From positions 5,319-69,318 of the forward strand of contig CAKTVL010000008.1 of NCBI GenBank assembly GCA_934623575.1: a DNA stretch of 64,000 nucleotides. Direction: 5' to 3'. Source of the DNA: an uncultured Oscillospiraceae bacterium (GTDB lineage: Bacteria; Bacillota; Clostridia; Oscillospirales; Oscillospiraceae). The notes below the pieces were generated by a model. It saw only the letters and a list, made by a program, of their open reading frames with translations. It ran no database searches and had not been told where the DNA came from. The number at the start of each line of letters is the position of its first letter. Within the stretch, counting starts at the first letter, position 1. The position numbers and the translations under genes were made by a program. This document shows, in pieces, positions 52,010-60,780 of this stretch.

Positions 52010-52431
52010 CGGCCGCCCTCCAGTCTCCGCCGGGTCAGGTAGCCCTCCAGCATCAGCGCCGCCGCCACCGCATCCACGGTCTTTTTGCGCTTTTTGGCGT
52101 TCTGCCCGTTGCGCTGGAGGATGTTGTGGGCGTCGATGGTGGTGCGCCGCTCGTCCCAGAGGACGACCTCCAGCCCCGTCTCCTGCCGCAGCACCTCGGC
52201 GAAGGCGGCGCACTTCTCCGCCCGGACGCCCACCGTGCCGTCCATGTTCCGGGGATAGCCCAGCACCAGCAGCTCCACGCCGTGCTCGGCGATGAGCCGC
52301 TGCACACCGGAGAGCACCTCCTCCTGCTTCCGGGAGTGGATCACGTCGGAGTATCCCGCCAGCGTCTCTGTATAGTCGGAAATGGCGATACCGGTGTGGG
52401 CGTCGCCGTAGTCGATAGCCATGATCTTCAT
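52006..52431 (-). CDS. ruvX: RuvX/YqgF Holliday-junction resolvase-like RNase
   Basis: A 141-residue protein: MAIDYGDAHTGIAISD with the first catalytic Asp, LVLGYPRNMDGTVG, WDERRTT and a final DAVAAALMLEGYL with the last Asp. This matches RuvX/YqgF, implicated in pre-16S rRNA maturation. The start ATG 52431 fits the family N-terminus. It is coupled to the downstream flavoprotein gene. Upstream is an odd run of nine C (around 52524-52533). Confidence 0.9.
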   Translation of the reverse strand: MKIMAIDYGDAHTGIAISDYTETLAGYSDVIHSRKQEEVLSGVQRLIAEHGVELLVLGYPRNMDGTVGVRAEKCAAFAEVLRQETGLEVVLWDERRTTIDAHNILQRNGQNAKKRKKTVDAVAAALMLEGYLTRRRLEGGR

Positions 52432-52545
52432 GCGTAGCACCTGCACTTTCTGTTCAGTGACACTATCATACACAAAATACGCCTCCTGTGCAACCAAAAC
52501 CGCACAAAAGCCCGCCGTCTCCCTCCCCCCCCCGGCCGCAATCCA

Positions 52546-52578
52546 AAAAATGTTCCGGGCGGTGCCCGGAACATTTTT
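52546..52578 (-). terminator. Terminator of the aromatic operon
   Basis: AAAAATGTTCCGGGC (52546-52560) pairs perfectly over 15 bases with 52564-52578 and gives a T-run on the minus strand, 33 bases after the DAHP synthase stop. Confidence 0.8.
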
Positions 52579-52610
52579 GCTTTTTTCGTATTCACATCTG
52601 CTGCGCCGGC

Positions 52611-53642
52611 TCAGCCCCGCAGCTCCGCCAGCTCCAGCACCAGCTGCTCGGTTTTCTCCCAGCCGATGCAGGGGTCGGTGATGGACAGGCCGTACACGCC
52701 GCCGTCGGGCTTCTGGCAGCCGTCCAGCAGGTACGACTCGATCATCAACCCCTTGACCATGCGGCCGATATCCCCGTTGTGGCGGGTGCTGTGGAGCACC
52801 TCCTTGGCGATGCGCGCCTGCTGATCCCACTGCTTGCCGGAGTTGGAGTGGTTGGTGTCGATGATAACGGCGGGATTGGCCAGTCCGCTTTTGGCGTACA
52901 GCTCATAGAGCTGGCTGAGATCCTCGTAGTGATAGTTGGGCAGGGAGCGCCCGTATTTGTTCACCGAGCCGCGGAGGATGGCGTGCGCCAGCGGGTTGCC
53001 CTTGCTGTGTACCTCCCACTGGGCGAACAGGAACGTGTGGGGATGCTGGGCAGCCAGGATGGAGTTCATCATCACCGACAGGTCGCCGCTGGTGGGATTC
53101 TTCATGCCCACGGGCACGTCCAGGCCGCTGGCGATCAGCCGGTGCTGCTGATCCTCCACCGACCGGGCGCCGATGGCCGCGTAGGAGAGGATATCGGACA
53201 GGTAGTAGTAATTCTCCGGATACAACAGCTCGTCGGCGCTGGAAAAGCCCGTCTGCTCCAGCACCTTCATGTGCATCTTGCGGATGGCGATCAGCCCCTT
53301 GAGCATGTCCGGCTGACCGTTGGGGTCGGGCTGGTGCAGCATGCCCTTGTACCCGTCGCCGGTGGTGCGGGGCTTGTTGCTGTAAATGCGGGGGACGATG
53401 AGGATCGTGTCCTTCACCCGCTCCTGCAGTGTCCGGAGCCGCGCCGCGTACTCCAGCACGGCGTCCTCCCGGTCGGCGGAGCAGGGGCCGATGAGCAGCA
53501 TCAGCCGCTGATCCTCCCCGGTGATGACGGCCTTGATCTGCCGGTCGTTTTCCCGCTTCTGCCGCGCCAGCTCCTCCGTGACGGGGTACATGTCCTTGAC
53601 GGTCTGCGGGGTGGGCAGCTTACGTTTGAATTCCATGTTCAT
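52611..53642 (-). CDS. aroF: 3-deoxy-D-arabino-heptulosonate-7-phosphate synthase (class I)
   Basis: A 343-residue enzyme of the AroF/G/H class. It shows LLIGPCSADREDAVLEYA, RIYSNKPRTTGDGYKG, VGMKNPTSGD and IDTNHSNSGKQ, which carry the phosphoenolpyruvate, erythrose-4-phosphate and metal ligands. It catalyses the first step of the shikimate pathway. It is the last gene of the operon, an unusual end position for the committed step. The isozyme's feedback specificity cannot be read; Phe is plausible given the Phe-type leader of the operon. Confidence 0.93.
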   Translation of the reverse strand: MNMEFKRKLPTPQTVKDMYPVTEELARQKRENDRQIKAVITGEDQRLMLLIGPCSADREDAVLEYAARLRTLQERVKDTILIVPRIYSNKPRTTGDGYKGMLHQPDPNGQPDMLKGLIAIRKMHMKVLEQTGFSSADELLYPENYYYLSDILSYAAIGARSVEDQQHRLIASGLDVPVGMKNPTSGDLSVMMNSILAAQHPHTFLFAQWEVHSKGNPLAHAILRGSVNKYGRSLPNYHYEDLSQLYELYAKSGLANPAVIIDTNHSNSGKQWDQQARIAKEVLHSTRHNGDIGRMVKGLMIESYLLDGCQKPDGGVYGLSITDPCIGWEKTEQLVLELAELRG

Positions 53643-53671
53643 GGATGAATGTTCCTTTCCGTGCAAGGGTT

Positions 53672-54868
53672 TCAGGGCTGGATGTCCATGCGCAGCCCCA
53701 GCGCTTCCAGTGCGGGGAAGAAGTCCGGCCAGCTCTTGCTGACGGCCTCCGCGCCGCGTATGGTGCCGCCCAGCGAGGCGCACAGCACCGCCAGAGCCAT
53801 GACGATGCGGTGGTCATTGTGTCCGTCCAGCACCTCCCGCGGAGGGTGAAGTGGACGGTGCAGCACCGTCACCCGATCTTCCTCCTCCCTGATCTGCGCG
53901 CCGAATTTCGACAGTTCCTGCGCCATGGCCGCTATGCGGTCACTCTCCTTGATGCGCAGGCGGTGGGTTCCTGTGAACACGCCGCCGCAGCTCCGCGCCG
54001 CCGCAGCGAACAGTATGGGCCCCAGATCGGGGCAGGCGGAGATGTCCAGCACCGCGCCGGGACTTTCCAGCCGGTGCAGCATGCCGCGGCACACCCGGTC
54101 GCCCTGCAAGCTGTCCGGGCGCAGGCCGGTGACGGTGACGCCGTCCAGCGCCAGCAGAAACGCCGCGTTGGACCAGTCGCCCTCCACCGCCGCGCAGCGG
54201 CTCTCGTACCGCTGCCCGCCGGGGATCGAAAACAGGTTCGGCTCCCGCTCCTCCACCCGGACGCCGAAGGTGGCCATGATGTCCAGCGTGATGTCGATGT
54301 AGGGGCGGCTCTCCACCGGCGGCAGGACGCGCAGGGTGCTGCTGTCCGGCAGCAGCGGCAGCGCCAGCAGCAGTCCGGTGACGAACTGGCTGCTCACATC
54401 GCCCCGGAGGGTGTAGTCCCCCGGCGTCAGCCGCCCGGAAAACGTGACGGCGTCCCGCGTCCGGGACACCGACATGCCCTTCTGCGCCAGAATCGTCTCA
54501 TAGATGCCCACGCCCCGCTCCATGAGCCGGGGCGTGCCGGTAAACACGGCGCTGCCGCCGGACAGCAGTGCCGGAGGGATGCAGAACCGCAGGGTGCTGC
54601 CGCTTTCGCGGCAGGGATACGTCCCGCCGGGGCGGATATGTCCGCCGGTGCCGGTGATGTACGCCGTATCGCCCTCCAGACGGCACGCGCCGCCCATGGC
54701 GCGGATGCAGTCCACGGTGGCCAGCATGTCCTGACTGGGGGCGATGCCCTCGATGACGCTCTCGCCCTCTGCCAGTGCGCCGCACAGGAGCATCCGGTGG
54801 GCGCAGCTCTTGGATGGCGGCGCTGCCGCCGTGCCCGCCGCCCGTCCGGGATAGATGGTCACGGTCAT
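53672..54868 (-). CDS. aroA: 5-enolpyruvylshikimate-3-phosphate synthase
   Basis: A 398-residue EPSP synthase: PPSKSCAHRMLLCGALAEG with the substrate Lys, GNSGST-equivalent PCRESGSTLRF, and KESDRIAAMAQEL near the C-terminus. It makes EPSP from shikimate-3-phosphate and phosphoenolpyruvate, the sixth step of the pathway. The start at 54868 overlaps the aroQ stop by 4 bases. Confidence 0.94.
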   Translation of the reverse strand: MTVTIYPGRAAGTAAAPPSKSCAHRMLLCGALAEGESVIEGIAPSQDMLATVDCIRAMGGACRLEGDTAYITGTGGHIRPGGTYPCRESGSTLRFCIPPALLSGGSAVFTGTPRLMERGVGIYETILAQKGMSVSRTRDAVTFSGRLTPGDYTLRGDVSSQFVTGLLLALPLLPDSSTLRVLPPVESRPYIDITLDIMATFGVRVEEREPNLFSIPGGQRYESRCAAVEGDWSNAAFLLALDGVTVTGLRPDSLQGDRVCRGMLHRLESPGAVLDISACPDLGPILFAAAARSCGGVFTGTHRLRIKESDRIAAMAQELSKFGAQIREEEDRVTVLHRPLHPPREVLDGHNDHRIVMALAVLCASLGGTIRGAEAVSKSWPDFFPALEALGLRMDIQP

Positions 54869-55305
54869 GACTCCGCCGCCCCCTTCAGCAGGATGTCCAC
54901 GGCGTCCAGATAGCCCGCAAAGCCCCGGCCTGTCACAGTGGCGATACACGCCGGACGGACGTAGCTGATCTGCCGGAAGTCCTCCCGTGCGGCCACGTCG
55001 GAGATGTGTACCTCCACCGCAGGGATGGCCACAGCCTTCAGCGCATCCAGCAGCGCCACGCTGGTGTGGGTATAGGCCGCCGGGTTGAGGATAATGCCCT
55101 CCACCCCGTCGAAATACGCCTGCTGGATGGCGTCCACCAGCGCGCCCTCGTGGTTGGACTGGAAGAAGGACACCTCCGCGCCGCGCCTTTCTGCGTGGGC
55201 GCGGATCAGCTCCAGCAGCTGGGCATAGGTGCCGCTGCCGTAAATGGCCGGCTCCCGGATGCCCAGCATATTGAGATTGGGGCCGTTGATGACCAGCAGC
55301 TTCAT
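54865..55305 (-). CDS. aroQ: 3-dehydroquinate dehydratase, type II
   Basis: A 146-residue type II dehydroquinase: LVINGPNLNMLGIREP with the catalytic Tyr in IYGSGTY, QSNHEGALVDAIQQA, ILNPAAYTHTSVAL and EVHISDVAAREDFR. It dehydrates 3-dehydroquinate to 3-dehydroshikimate. ATG 55305 follows AGGAG at 8 bases; a GTG three codons upstream is less likely. It overlaps the aroEK stop. Confidence 0.95.
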   Translation of the reverse strand: MKLLVINGPNLNMLGIREPAIYGSGTYAQLLELIRAHAERRGAEVSFFQSNHEGALVDAIQQAYFDGVEGIILNPAAYTHTSVALLDALKAVAIPAVEVHISDVAAREDFRQISYVRPACIATVTGRGFAGYLDAVDILLKGAAES

Positions 55306-56540
55306 ATCGTCCACTCCTTTTCGATCCGCTCCGCCGTGTCCTCCGGTGAGCCGTCGCCGTTCACCCGCAGGTCAGCGGCAGCGCAGTAGATGTCGTAGCG
55401 CTCCTCGTACCGGCGGCGCAGCGCTTCCGGGTCGGCGGAAAGCGGCCTGTCCGCCGTGGCGGTCAGCTTGTCCGGCGAGCGATCCAGAAACACCAGCCGT
55501 CCGGTGCGCCGCAGCGCCCGCAGGTTCTCCGGCCGCAGGACGGCGCCGCCGCCGGTGGCGATGACCTTGCCGCCGCTTGCCGCCGCTGATGCCACTGCCT
55601 CCTTCTCCCGCTCCCGGAAGGCGCTCTCGCCCTTTGCGGCGAAATAGTCCGGGACGGGCATGCCCACGGCCTGCTCCACCAGCGCGTCCGTGTCCACGAA
55701 TTCCTTTCCGGTGCGCTGCGCCAGCAGCCGCCCCACGGTGGTCTTGCCGGAGGAGGGCATGCCGATGAGCACAATGTTCTCCATCCGGCGCAGCACCGTG
55801 CGATAGGCCAGCTCAATGTCCCCCGCCGTGGCTTCACAGCCCCGGAACAGGGCGCTGGCATAGGCGGCCTGCGCCGCCAGCATATACAGCCCGCCCTCCG
55901 CAGGGATGCCCCGCTGCCGGGCGCTGAGCACCAGCTCGCTGCGCAGAGGGTTATAGATCACGTCCACCACGCCCTCCAGGCAGGGAAAGCCGTCCAGCTC
56001 CACCGGGCAGCCGCCCAGATCGGGGTACATGCCGCAGGGCGTCGTGTTGATGATGCAGGCGGCGTCCCCGTGCTCCTCCGCCGCCTGACGGTAGGTAACA
56101 GCGCCGTCTCTGCCGCTGCGGGAGACGCGGTACACCTCCGCCGCGCCCAGCTGCGATGCCGCCGCCCGCGCCGTTTTGGATGTGCCGCCGGTACCGAGGA
56201 TCAGCACCTTTTTGCCGGACAGCACCAGACCCATGCGGCGTATCAGCGCCAGCATACCGGCAAGATCCGTGTTGTCGCCGTACAGCTTGCCGTCCCGGTT
56301 CACCACGGTGTTCACCGCGCCGATGGCCCGCGCCGTATCGGACAGCTGATCCAGATAGGGAATGACCCGCTCCTTATAGGGGATCGTCACGTTGATGCCC
56401 GCAAAATCGCGCTTCACGAGAAACGCTTCCAGCTCCTCCGGCTTCAGCGGCCAGAGGCGGTAGTCGTAGTCCGCCAGCGCGCGGTGTATCTGGGGCGAGT
56501 AGCTGTGCCCCAGAGGGTAGCCGATCAATCCGCAGTTCAC
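55302..56540 (-). CDS. aroE-aroK: Fused shikimate dehydrogenase-shikimate kinase
   Basis: A 412-residue bifunctional protein. Residues 1-252 are AroE: PLGHSYSPQIHRAL, GINVTIPYKERV, AVNTVV and NADP-binding GTGGTSKTARA. From about residue 253 to 412 AroK follows: ENIVLIGMPSSGKTTVGRL (P-loop), DTDALVEQ, GESAFREREKE and ATGGGAV. The fusion combines the dehydroshikimate reduction and shikimate phosphorylation steps. The start is GTG 56540, overlapping the aroC stop (GTGA). Separate genes are the rule in most bacteria. Confidence 0.93.
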   Translation of the reverse strand: MNCGLIGYPLGHSYSPQIHRALADYDYRLWPLKPEELEAFLVKRDFAGINVTIPYKERVIPYLDQLSDTARAIGAVNTVVNRDGKLYGDNTDLAGMLALIRRMGLVLSGKKVLILGTGGTSKTARAAASQLGAAEVYRVSRSGRDGAVTYRQAAEEHGDAACIINTTPCGMYPDLGGCPVELDGFPCLEGVVDVIYNPLRSELVLSARQRGIPAEGGLYMLAAQAAYASALFRGCEATAGDIELAYRTVLRRMENIVLIGMPSSGKTTVGRLLAQRTGKEFVDTDALVEQAVGMPVPDYFAAKGESAFREREKEAVASAAASGGKVIATGGGAVLRPENLRALRRTGRLVFLDRSPDKLTATADRPLSADPEALRRRYEERYDIYCAAADLRVNGDGSPEDTAERIEKEWTI

Positions 56541-57637
56541 AGCCCCGCCCCCTTCGCCAGATAGTCCGTGCCGAAGCGCTGGGTCAGCAGGTCGCACAGC
56601 ACCAGCGCCGTGACACTGTCCAGCACCGGGCAGATGCGGCGGATAATGGCCGGGTCGTGGCGGCCGTGAATGGTCAGCTCCGCGTCCTCGCCCCGGAGGA
56701 AGTCCACGGTCTGCTGGGGCTGGCCGATGGAGGGCGTGGGCTTCACGGCGCACTGGAACACCACGTCCATGCCGTTGGTGATGCCGCCGTTGATGCCGCC
56801 GTTGCGGTTGGTCTCCGTCACCACCCGCCCGTTCTCCATGCGGAGGCTGTCGTTGAAATCGGAGCCGTATCCGCACACGGCGGAGAAGCCGCCGCCGAAT
56901 TCAATGCCCTTCACGCCGCCGATGGAGAACACCGCGTGGCTCAGCAGGCTCTCCACGCTGTCGAACCACGGCTCGCCCACACCGGCGGGCAGGCCGCACA
57001 CGGCGGTCTGGGTGATGCCGCCTACGCTGTCCTGACGCTCTCTGGCTGCCAAAATGGCGGCGCTGATGGCTTGGGCGGCCTCGTCCGTCAGGGCGGGGAA
57101 ATCCGCCCCCTGCAGGGCGGCCACGTCCGCCGCCGCACGGTCGGCAAAGGGGCGATCCCACGCGTCGCCGCAGCGAAGGATGTGTGTGCCCACGGTGACG
57201 CCCACACCGGCAAGGGCGGACAGCAGGATGGCGCCCGCCGCCACCAGCGGCGCGGTGACGCGGCCGGAGAAGTGTCCGCCGCCCCGCCAGTCCTCATAGC
57301 CGTGGTATTTGCAATAGGCGGCGTAGTCCGCGTGGGAGGGGCGGGCAAGGCCGTAGGTATAATCCCCGCTGCGGGTGTTCTCGTTGGGGATGACGATGGT
57401 CAGCGGCGTGCCGGTGGTGCGCCCCTGAAAGACGCCGCTGAGTATCTGATAGTTGTCCGGCTCCTGCCGGGCGGTATCCAGCGCCGTGGTGGGACGGCGG
57501 CGGGACAGCTGGCGGCGGAGGAAATCCCCGTCCACCGGCAGACCGGGTGCCAGACCGTCCAGCACCGCGCCCACGGCAGCGCCGTGGCTCTCGCCGAACA
57601 GCGTCAGCGTGACCGCTTGTCCAAAGGTGTTTTTCAT
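56537..57637 (-). CDS. aroC: Chorismate synthase
   Basis: A 366-residue enzyme with GESHGAAVGAVLDGLAPGLP, the FMN-binding RRPTTALDTARQEPD and GNRNGG-type NRNGGINGGITNGMD near 285. It converts EPSP to chorismate with reduced FMN. GAGGAGAGG precedes ATG 57637, and the gene overlaps aroB by 4 bases. Confidence 0.95.
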   Translation of the reverse strand: MKNTFGQAVTLTLFGESHGAAVGAVLDGLAPGLPVDGDFLRRQLSRRRPTTALDTARQEPDNYQILSGVFQGRTTGTPLTIVIPNENTRSGDYTYGLARPSHADYAAYCKYHGYEDWRGGGHFSGRVTAPLVAAGAILLSALAGVGVTVGTHILRCGDAWDRPFADRAAADVAALQGADFPALTDEAAQAISAAILAARERQDSVGGITQTAVCGLPAGVGEPWFDSVESLLSHAVFSIGGVKGIEFGGGFSAVCGYGSDFNDSLRMENGRVVTETNRNGGINGGITNGMDVVFQCAVKPTPSIGQPQQTVDFLRGEDAELTIHGRHDPAIIRRICPVLDSVTALVLCDLLTQRFGTDYLAKGAGL

Positions 57638-58644
57638 GCGTTCCTCTCCTCCCAGCGGCGGAGTATCTCCTCCGGCGTCATTGTTTCCATGCGGAAGGTG
57701 CCCGGCTCGTCCACCAGCACGGCGGTAACGGAGCCAGAGGCCGCTTTTTTGTCGTGCAGCAGATAGGGCAGCAGCTGCCCGGCGGTGCAGCCGCACTCCG
57801 TGGGCAGGCCGCACCTCTGCAATATGGCGGTCAGCCGGGGGCGCAGCGGCGGCGCGCACATGGGCACCATGCCCAGCGCCACGCATTCGCCGTGGAGCAG
57901 CTCTCCCCCGGCGCAGCTCTCGATGGCGTGGCCGAGGGTGTGGCCGAAATTCAGCACCCGGCGCAGCCCCTGCTCGGTGGGATCCTGCTCCACCACCTGC
58001 GCCTTGATGCGCAGAGAGCGGGCGATGATCTCCGGCAGGGCGGCGGTCAGGTCGGAAGCCGTCTCGATCAGGCTCAGGAGCGATGCGTCGCAGGTCATGG
58101 CCATTTTCACGCTCTCGGCCAGTCCCTCGGCTATCTGCCGCGGGGAAAGCGTCCGGAGGACGTCCGTGTCGATGAGCACGGCGCGGGGCTGGTGGAACGC
58201 GCCCACCGCGTTCTTCACACCGTCCAGGTCGATGGCGGTCTTGCCGCCCACGGAGGAATCCACCTGCGCCAGCAGCGTGGTGGGGATGTTGTAAAAATCA
58301 ACGCCGCGCATGTAGGTGGCGGCGGCAAAGCCCGCCAGATCGCCCACCATACCGCCGCCCACGGCGGCCACGCAGTCGCCGCGATCCATGTGTAGGCGCA
58401 GCATCTCCCGCAGAAGCAGGTGATAGCTGTCCATGCTCTTGCTGCCCTCCCCTGCTGGCAGGGTGCAGATGCGGGACTGGCGGCACCGGCTCGCTATGGC
58501 CTGTGCGTATTCCTGCGGCACGCCGCTGTCCGTCACCACCAGCACGCGGCGGTCAAGGGACAGGTGCTCCCCGGCGCGAGCCAACGCGCCGGGCTCCAGC
58601 AGGATGGGGTAGCTCTGCGCTCCCAGTGAAACGGAAATGACCAT
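57634..58644 (-). CDS. aroB: 3-dehydroquinate synthase
   Basis: A 336-residue enzyme: LVVTDSGVPQEYA, AVGGGMVGDLAGFAAATYMRG with the NAD site, LLAQVDSSVGGKTAIDL and LNFGHTLGHAIE with metal-binding His residues. It is slightly shorter than the usual 350-370 residues. It forms 3-dehydroquinate from DAHP. It starts 13 bases after pheA. Confidence 0.94.
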   Translation of the reverse strand: MVISVSLGAQSYPILLEPGALARAGEHLSLDRRVLVVTDSGVPQEYAQAIASRCRQSRICTLPAGEGSKSMDSYHLLLREMLRLHMDRGDCVAAVGGGMVGDLAGFAAATYMRGVDFYNIPTTLLAQVDSSVGGKTAIDLDGVKNAVGAFHQPRAVLIDTDVLRTLSPRQIAEGLAESVKMAMTCDASLLSLIETASDLTAALPEIIARSLRIKAQVVEQDPTEQGLRRVLNFGHTLGHAIESCAGGELLHGECVALGMVPMCAPPLRPRLTAILQRCGLPTECGCTAGQLLPYLLHDKKAASGSVTAVLVDEPGTFRMETMTPEEILRRWEERNA

Positions 58645-58657
58645 GGTCTGCTCTCCC

Positions 58658-59755
58658 TCAGATGGTATTGGCGTAGTAGGAGCCAACCAGCCGGAGCTTG
58701 GCGCAGGTGGCGGACAGCTCCTGCAGCATCTCCCGGCCGTTGGTGTTGTTGACGCAGCCCTCGGCCTCTACGTAGAAGTAATACTTCCACGAAAGCCCCT
58801 TCATGGGGCGGCTGCGCAGGGTACGCATGTTGTAGCCGTGGGCGCCGATGATGTTCAGCGTCTGCGCCAACGAACCGGCGTCGTTCTGCACGGTGAACAC
58901 CAGCACGAAGTTCTCGTCCTCCCGCTTTTTCGTCGTCTCCGGCTGGCTGCGGGTGCGGGACAGGGCGGCGAAGCGGGTGGTATTCGTCCGCACCGTGTTG
59001 ATGCCCCGCTCCAGCACCCGCAGGCCGAATACCTCCGCCGCCGCCTCCGATGCAATAGCGGCCAGCGCGGGGTCGTTGACGTCGCGCACATGCGCCGCCG
59101 CCAATGCCGTGTTGGAGTATGTCTCCGTGGCGTAGCCATGGCGCTTGATGTAGTCGTCGCACTGGCGCAGCGCCTGCGGGTGGCTGACCACGGTTCTGAC
59201 CGTGTCAACGGCGGCGCCCTCCACACCCAGCAGGCTGTGGTCGATCTCCAGATCCATCACCTGGTTGATGTACAGCTCGCCGGAGAACAGCAGATCCATC
59301 ACCGCGCCCACCTCGCCGGCATAGCTGTTTTCCAGCGGCAGCACGGCGCTGTCCGCCTCGCCCTGCTCCACGGCTCTGTGGGCGGCGGCGAAATCGGGGT
59401 AGGCGATCAGCTGCGCCTCCGGGAACATGCGGCGCGCCGCGATGTAGCCGTAGGCGCCCTCCACCCCGCTGTACGCCACCTTCATGCCGTTGAGAAGCCG
59501 GCTCTGGTAGGCGCAGGACAGGTCGAGAACGCTCCGCAGGAACTGCACATAGTACCCGTCCACCGCCGGATCCTTGATGAACCGGCGGTCGCGGTCGATC
59601 AGCTCCCGCTCCCGCTCGGCGTCCCGGATGGACAGCCCTCTGTCCTTTTTGAAGGCCGCCACCTGCCGGCTCATCTCCATACGCTCCTGAAACAGCTGCG
59701 CCATCTGCTCGTCAATGCTGTTGATATTTTCCCTGATCTTGTCCAGCTCGCTCAT
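58658..59755 (-). CDS. pheA: Bifunctional chorismate mutase/prephenate dehydratase (P-protein)
   Basis: A 365-residue protein. Residues 1-85 are an AroQ-type chorismate mutase (LDKIRENINSIDEQMAQLF, then VAAFKKDRG). About 90-270 is the prephenate dehydratase (YSGVEGAYGYIAARRMFP, then VRTNTTRFAALSR with the conserved TRF). About 280-365 is an ACT domain (DAGSLAQTLNII, then TLRSRP in place of the common ESRP) for Phe feedback. It is the first gene of the operon, placing Phe synthesis under the upstream Phe-codon attenuator. ATG 59755 follows GGAAAGG. Confidence 0.95.
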   Translation of the reverse strand: MSELDKIRENINSIDEQMAQLFQERMEMSRQVAAFKKDRGLSIRDAERERELIDRDRRFIKDPAVDGYYVQFLRSVLDLSCAYQSRLLNGMKVAYSGVEGAYGYIAARRMFPEAQLIAYPDFAAAHRAVEQGEADSAVLPLENSYAGEVGAVMDLLFSGELYINQVMDLEIDHSLLGVEGAAVDTVRTVVSHPQALRQCDDYIKRHGYATETYSNTALAAAHVRDVNDPALAAIASEAAAEVFGLRVLERGINTVRTNTTRFAALSRTRSQPETTKKREDENFVLVFTVQNDAGSLAQTLNIIGAHGYNMRTLRSRPMKGLSWKYYFYVEAEGCVNNTNGREMLQELSATCAKLRLVGSYYANTI

Positions 59756-59785
59756 CGTCGTAAAACCTTTCCAAACATAAAAAAT

Positions 59786-59808
59786 CGGCCTTCCTGCATG
59801 GAAGGCCG
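59786..59808 (-). terminator. Attenuator terminator before pheA
   Basis: A perfect 9-bp stem (CGGCCTTCC/GGAAGGCCG) with a 5-base loop, followed on the minus strand by ATTTTTTAT. It lies between the leader peptide stop (59843) and pheA. Its 5' arm (CTTCCATGCAGG, 59793-59804) can instead pair with CCTCTGGAAG of the leader coding sequence (59854-59863), a competing antiterminator. Confidence 0.8.
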
Positions 59809-59842
59809 TTGTACACGCAAATTTATCGGTTTTCACCGCGCG

Positions 59843-60010
59843 TCAATGACAGACTTCCAGAGGCATCTCCTTACCGGTAAAGGCAAAAAAGCCGAAAAAG
59901 TGCAGCATGCCAAACAGCACGCTGCACGCAAAGTCAAAAATAGCGCTGGTGGAGGCAGAATGGGCGCACTTCACCACGGCACGGTCGGAACACGCAGCGC
60001 GACGGGTCAT
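59843..60010 (-). CDS. Phe-rich leader peptide of the aromatic operon (PheL-like)
   Basis: A 55-residue frame with AGGAGG nine bases before ATG 60010. Residues 25-44 contain eight Phe (FDF, LF, FFGFFAF), like the Phe run of E. coli PheL. The final codons (PLEV) coincide with the antiterminator strand. Ribosome stalling on Phe codons would leave that strand free to break the terminator; fast translation to the stop would cover it. This is classical ribosome-mediated attenuation. It is longer than enterobacterial leaders. Confidence 0.75.
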   Translation of the reverse strand: MTRRAACSDRAVVKCAHSASTSAIFDFACSVLFGMLHFFGFFAFTGKEMPLEVCH

Positions 60011-60041
60011 GGCAGCACACCTCCTGCTAAGATATGCACTG

Positions 60042-60070
60042 ATTGTATGCCTTTTTTTCGTTCCCGTCAA
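60042..60070 (-). promoter_or_regulatory. Promoter of the pheA-aro operon
   Basis: On the minus strand TTGACG (60065-60070) and TACAAT (60042-60047) are 17 bases apart. The transcript would begin near 60035, just before the leader peptide ribosome site. Confidence 0.75.
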
Positions 60071-60160
60071 GGGGACAGCCGCACTTTTCGCTTATGCACA
60101 AAAATCCGGGATACAGCGGCAGCCGGTTTGTGCTTACGCTACTATGAGTGGTAAAATCAC

Positions 60161-60589
60161 TCAGGGATTATGTGACTTGCTAAAATCAAATCCCTTCGGC
60201 TTTCCAGGTGGGTTCTTCATATATATGGTGTAAATAGAAAACGGAATAATATAGATGAAAAAGTAGCATCCCATAAAAACATATCCAAAGACTTCTAAGG
60301 CGCGATTGTTCCAACTCAGAATACAAATGATTCCCGCAACGGCTAAAACTGTTAAATTGACCTTCCGCGCAATTTGGCAAAACCGCATATGCCGTGGTGC
60401 ATAGCAAGGAATCATCTCGCGATAGGGAAGTAATATGCGGAGACGCCGGCTACGCCAATTAAGCGCATAATAACTTCTCTCTTCTCGATGAGTTTTTTTG
60501 AACAAGAACGCGTCTTCAATAACACAGCGAAGCAGCAAACTATTGTAGAATACAGCTAAAATAAACAGCAAAAAAGCTTCCTTAATCAT
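60161..60589 (-). CDS. Small membrane protein, unknown function
   Basis: A 142-residue protein with three or four hydrophobic segments (AFLLFILAVFYNSLLL, LTVLAVAGIICILSW, VFGYVFMGCYFFIYIIPFSIY) and a basic loop between the first two. ATG 60589 lies at once after the stop of the 46-residue membrane peptide at 60590-60730, so both are probably co-translated. Its lower GC than the core genes and its place next to an RHS remnant suggest an acquired cassette, perhaps an immunity-type protein. Confidence 0.6.
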   Translation of the reverse strand: MIKEAFLLFILAVFYNSLLLRCVIEDAFLFKKTHREERSYYALNWRSRRLRILLPYREMIPCYAPRHMRFCQIARKVNLTVLAVAGIICILSWNNRALEVFGYVFMGCYFFIYIIPFSIYTIYMKNPPGKPKGFDFSKSHNP

Positions 60590-60730
60590 CTAAATACCCT
60601 CTTGAAAAAACTCTTCGCCGCAGAGTACATGGAACCTATGCCAAACGAAAAAAGTTGAAACATTTTGCCCCAGCATGCCAAAGAACAAAAGCACCAAAGC
60701 AAAGAAAAGAATATACTTCCTCATTAGCAT
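60590..60730 (-). CDS. 46-residue membrane peptide
   Basis: A short frame with AAAGGTGG before ATG 60730. The N-terminal half is a membrane helix (YILFFALVLLFFGMLG), followed by a Phe/Cys-containing tail. The stop abuts the start of the next membrane protein. It may be a true small membrane subunit or a remnant. Confidence 0.5.
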   Translation of the reverse strand: MLMRKYILFFALVLLFFGMLGQNVSTFFVWHRFHVLCGEEFFQEGI

Positions 60731-60780
60731 GAGTCCACCTTTCCCTTATACACCGGCTGCAGCTAATTCTGGCATTATCA

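Noticed and set aside
52522..52534. Run of nine C as a phase-variable tract
   Set aside because: It lies between ruvX and the aro terminator, outside any promoter spacing or coding frame.
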